This document shows positions 30,257 to 33,005 of a stretch of 33,005 bases of DNA, in pieces. The translations under genes and the position numbers were made by a program. The stretch comes from an uncultured Oscillospiraceae bacterium (lineage in GTDB: Bacteria; Bacillota; Clostridia; Oscillospirales; Oscillospiraceae). How positions within the stretch are numbered: the stretch's first letter is position 1; every line of letters starts with the position of its first letter. The notes below the pieces were generated by a model. The model saw only the letters and a list, made by a program, of their open reading frames with translations. It was not told the DNA's origin and did no database searches. The DNA lies in the NCBI GenBank assembly GCA_934546685.1, contig CAKTEB010000019.1:1-33005 (forward strand). Direction: 5' to 3'.

Positions 30257-32882
30257 CATTTTGATCTCCGGCTATTACGGCTTCAACAACATCGGCGACG
30301 AAGCGGTGCTCCGCACCGTGGTGGACAGCATCCAGGGCAGCATCCTGGATGCAGATATCACTATTTTATCCCACGATCCCCAGGACACCCAGGAGAAATA
30401 CGGCGTCCACGCAGTGCCCCGGATGTCCCTGCCCGGGATCCTCCGGGCGGTGCGCCGCTGCGATATGCTGATCTCCGGCGGCGGCAGCCTGCTCCAGGAC
30501 GTGACCTCCAAGCGGAGCATCCTTTACTATCTCTTTATCATCGGACTGGCGCTGCTGTTCCACAAAAAGGTCTTTATCTATTCCCAGGGCATCGGCCCCA
30601 TCGTCAGCTCCTTCAGCCGCCGCCTCACCGCCAAATACCTCCGGCGGGTGGACGGCATCGCCGTCCGGGATCAGCGCTCGGCAGAATTTCTTCAGGAGAT
30701 CGGCATTCCCCCGGATCGGATCCACGTCACTGCGGATCCAGTGCTCCGATTGGAGCCCGCGGACCTCACCAAGGGCCGGGAGATCCTCAGTGCCATCGGC
30801 TGCAAGAAGGCAGACGGCCGCATGCTGGTGGGCTGGGCCATCCGCACTCCGGACAGCAGCTCCGATCCTGCCGTCACCGCCCGGTTCATCCAGGAGGTGG
30901 AGCGCTCGGTGCGCTGGCTCCGGGAGACATGCAACGCGGATTCCGTGCTGATCCCCTTCCACTATGAGCAGGACGCGAAGATCATCCAGCAGCTGTCCTC
31001 TGAGCTGGCCGGAGAGGTCTACTGCGTCACGGACAAGCATCTATCTGACGAAATGCTCTCCATCATCGGCAATCTGGATCTGCTGGTGGGCGTTCGGCTC
31101 CACTCCCTGATCTATGCCGCGGTCATGGGCATCCCCTTCCTTGGCATTTCCTATGACCCGAAGATCGACGCATTTCTCGATTCCATCTCCATGAAACCCA
31201 TCTCCGCGGTGGAGGACTTCACCCTGGAGAGATTCCAGCCGGAATTTGAGGCTACCCTCCAGCACCAGCAGGAGATCACCGCCGCCACCGCCCAAAAGGT
31301 GGCGACCCTCATCAAAAAGCTGGACAAGAACGACCAGATGGTTCGAGAGATCGCCGCTGAGCCCCCGCAAAAGGCAAAAAAGCGCTCCGGCGGCATTGCC
31401 TCCGCCATTGGCGGCGTGATGCTGGTGACCATCATCGCAAAGGTCTTCGGCATCCTCCGGGAGTCGGTACAGGCCAACGTCTTCGGCACCGCCGACGCCT
31501 TCTATGACAGCTACAACAAGACCATCTATCTCTTCACCACGGCAGCCTACGCCATGTGCATCGCCGCGGTGCCCATTATCACCAAGGGCATGGCCCTGAA
31601 CCGAAAGCAGGGGCAGAAAACCGCCAACAACCTCATCACCTTCTCCCTGCTTTTAAGCCTCCTGGGGCTGGGGATCTGGGAAATCCTGACCCTGCCGCCG
31701 GTATCGCAGTTCATCTACGGAGCCTCGGGCGGGGAACTGATCTCCTACATCCGCATTATGGCCCTGTCGCTCCCCATTATCGTGGTGGCCTATATCATGG
31801 TGGCGGTGTTCCAGTCCCTGGATCACTTCGCCCTCCAGGGCAGCATGGGCCTCCCCTACTCGGTATTCCTGATCGTCTATCTGGCACTGTTCGGGAAAAC
31901 CACCTCCCTGCACACCTATGTGATCCTGGTCTGCGGGGCCTGGCTGCTGCAATTCGCCATGTGCCTGCCCTACTGCGTAAAGGAGCGGTACCGCTACCGC
32001 CCGGTGCTGGATCTCCGGCAGGGGTATCTCAAGATCTTCCTAAAAACCAGCGTAGTGACCATCATCACCAGCTCCATGTATCTCTTCTGCTATCTCATCG
32101 ACGCGGCCCGCTGCTCCGGCATGGGCCAGGGGATGACCAGCGCGTTCTACTACGCCGACAAGATCTTCACCCCCCTGACCACCACCTTTATCTACAGCAT
32201 CAGCGCCGTGATGTTCCCCAAGTTCAACAAGCAGTACACCCGCTCCGGCGAGGGCGAATACAAGAAATACGTCTGGTCCATCACCTCCAGCACCCTGGTC
32301 ATCGTCTTCCCGGTGTGCGCTCTGCTGATGGTCTTCGGTGGGCCCATGATTAAGGTGCTCTTTGAAAGCGGTAACTTTACCGCCGATTCCACCGCCACCA
32401 CCACCAGCGTCTTCGTGATGTACGCCCTGGGCATGGCAGGGTTCAGCGTCATCGACCTCTTAAACAAGGCCTTTTACACCATGAACCGCTCCTTTGTGCC
32501 CCTGGTCATCAGCCTCGGGGTCATCGCCCTGAACTATGTGCTGAATCTGATCTTCGGCGTCACCGGCCCCATTCTGGCCCTGACCACCGCCGCGGCCATG
32601 ACCATCGGCGCAATTATCACCGTGATCGTGATGTTCCGGGGCAGCGGCATTGTAAAGCTGGGCTCCTCCCTCAAGGCGCTGCTCGCCTCCGTTATCATCG
32701 GAGCGGCGGCCTACGGCATGAAGGGCCTACTGGTACACGCCACAGACGGAAAGCTCCTGCTGATCCTCAAATGCGGCTGCATCGGCATGGTGGCCATGGT
32801 GCTGTTCCTGCTCCTGTGCCTGGTGCTCCGGATCCCGGAGGTCACGGATGTGGTCAAGGGAAAACTGAAACGAAACGCCTAA
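30249..32882 (+). CDS. Fusion of polysaccharide pyruvyl transferase CsaB and lipid II flippase-type MurJ
   Basis: This 877-residue protein is one uninterrupted frame joining two families. Residues 1 to about 360 match CsaB: ISGYYGFNNIGDEAVL at the start, LISGGGSLLQD (74-84), YSQGIGPI, and GVRLHSLIYA (281-290). CsaB adds ketal pyruvate to secondary cell wall polymers that anchor S-layer proteins. A short linker rich in Lys, Pro and Ala (about 360-380) leads to a MurJ/MviN flippase with about 14 helices, nearly 500 residues long. It begins GGVMLVTIIAKVFGILRESV, keeping the conserved Arg404-Glu405, and includes ADAFYDSYN. AGAGGA before the ATG at 30249 sets the start inside the upstream gene. 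No stop, ribosome binding site or frame change marks the junction, so the fusion appears real. Confidence 0.88.
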   Translation: MYNILISGYYGFNNIGDEAVLRTVVDSIQGSILDADITILSHDPQDTQEKYGVHAVPRMSLPGILRAVRRCDMLISGGGSLLQDVTSKRSILYYLFIIGLALLFHKKVFIYSQGIGPIVSSFSRRLTAKYLRRVDGIAVRDQRSAEFLQEIGIPPDRIHVTADPVLRLEPADLTKGREILSAIGCKKADGRMLVGWAIRTPDSSSDPAVTARFIQEVERSVRWLRETCNADSVLIPFHYEQDAKIIQQLSSELAGEVYCVTDKHLSDEMLSIIGNLDLLVGVRLHSLIYAAVMGIPFLGISYDPKIDAFLDSISMKPISAVEDFTLERFQPEFEATLQHQQEITAATAQKVATLIKKLDKNDQMVREIAAEPPQKAKKRSGGIASAIGGVMLVTIIAKVFGILRESVQANVFGTADAFYDSYNKTIYLFTTAAYAMCIAAVPIITKGMALNRKQGQKTANNLITFSLLLSLLGLGIWEILTLPPVSQFIYGASGGELISYIRIMALSLPIIVVAYIMVAVFQSLDHFALQGSMGLPYSVFLIVYLALFGKTTSLHTYVILVCGAWLLQFAMCLPYCVKERYRYRPVLDLRQGYLKIFLKTSVVTIITSSMYLFCYLIDAARCSGMGQGMTSAFYYADKIFTPLTTTFIYSISAVMFPKFNKQYTRSGEGEYKKYVWSITSSTLVIVFPVCALLMVFGGPMIKVLFESGNFTADSTATTTSVFVMYALGMAGFSVIDLLNKAFYTMNRSFVPLVISLGVIALNYVLNLIFGVTGPILALTTAAAMTIGAIITVIVMFRGSGIVKLGSSLKALLASVIIGAAAYGMKGLLVHATDGKLLLILKCGCIGMVAMVLFLLLCLVLRIPEVTDVVKGKLKRNA

Positions 32883-32887
32883 TACCG

Positions 32888-32921
32888 AACCCACCCTGGA
32901 GCTGCCAGGGTGGGTTATTTT
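32888..32921 (+). terminator. Intrinsic terminator after the CsaB-MurJ gene
   Basis: AACCCACCCTGG (32888-32899) pairs perfectly with CCAGGGTGGGTT (32905-32916) around a five-base loop, then ATTTTT. Confidence 0.9.
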
Positions 32922-32927
32922 TGCGCG

Positions 32928-32964
32928 AAAAACAGCCCCGAAACGCTCGGTTTCGGGGCTGTTT
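32928..32964 (-). terminator. Terminator for a minus-strand gene at the right edge
   Basis: A perfect 15 bp stem, AAACAGCCCCGAAAC (32930-32944) with GTTTCGGGGCTGTTT (32950-32964), is followed on the minus strand by more T residues, making TTTTT. On the plus strand it continues into TTTCATTTT, so it may work both ways. Confidence 0.7.
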
Positions 32965-32979
32965 CATTTTACCTGATGC

Positions 32980-33005
32980 TTACTTTACAGCATAGGTGCT
33001 GTTGA
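32980..33005 (-). CDS. Possible C-terminal end of an unidentified minus-strand gene
   Basis: Just before the minus-strand terminator, one frame reads NSTYAVK and then a TAA stop (32980-32982, minus strand). Seven residues are too few to identify a family. The call rests on the terminator that follows it and on the convergent layout; the neighbouring frame ending in another TAA is an alternative. Confidence 0.3.

Noticed and set aside
1..33005. Mobile elements, phage genes, CRISPR arrays, rRNA or tRNA genes
   Set aside because: No transposase, integrase, terminal repeats, regularly spaced repeats or RNA gene structures were recognised on reading both strands.

Overview
The window looks like chromosomal DNA of a GC-rich, anaerobic member of the Clostridia, most like an Oscillospiraceae (Oscillibacter/Dysosmobacter-type) gut bacterium. 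The basis is the AGGAGG-type ribosome binding sites, consensus sigma-A promoters, the cyclic ArgJ arginine pathway with a type 2 ArgC, TRAP transport, a ferredoxin/[FeFe]-hydrogenase-like module with DRTGG proteins, and a DUF5693-CsaB-MurJ locus. Family-level taxonomy is an inference. No rRNA, tRNA, CRISPR array, insertion sequence or phage gene was seen, so this reads as core chromosome rather than an island.

Layout. 1-1101: the tail of a MATE transporter, then a membrane-anchored VanY-type D,D-carboxypeptidase. 1220-4375 (minus): a TRAP transporter operon dctQ-dctM-dctP with a consensus promoter. 4705-5703: a lone FliB-like Fe-S methylase-family gene. 5893-14969 (plus): a nearly complete arginine pathway, argG, argH, argC, an acyltransferase-3 membrane protein, argJ, argB, argD and argF. 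15163-17569 (plus): a polar amino acid ABC transporter preceded by ArgR-like half-sites, so probably part of the same arginine regulon. 17618-22557 (minus): an apparent operon of a DRTGG-like protein, an anti-sigma-type ATPase, a degenerate [FeFe]-hydrogenase-like Fe-S protein, a second DRTGG-like protein, a PHP-domain protein and an ABC exporter. 22812-25084 (plus): serC-serA from a perfect consensus promoter, divergent from the previous operon. 25233-27947 (plus): a MATE exporter and mnmE. 28088-32882 (plus): a DUF5693 membrane protein overlapping a gene that fuses CsaB to MurJ. At the right edge a minus-strand gene probably ends.

How the genes work together. ArgJ recycles the acetyl group from N-acetylornithine to glutamate, ArgB, ArgC and ArgD build acetylornithine, ArgF makes citrulline, and ArgG and ArgH finish arginine; the ABC importer would be the uptake arm. 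The most unusual parts are the CsaB-MurJ fusion, which joins cytoplasmic pyruvylation of a lipid-linked wall glycan to a flippase, and the five-gene Fe-S/HATPase/DRTGG/PHP module. That module looks like a redox-responsive signalling system without its catalytic hydrogenase partner in the window. Smaller points are an acyltransferase inside the arginine operon, a TRAP binding protein that seems to lack the family's carboxylate-binding arginine, and palindromes embedded in two promoters.
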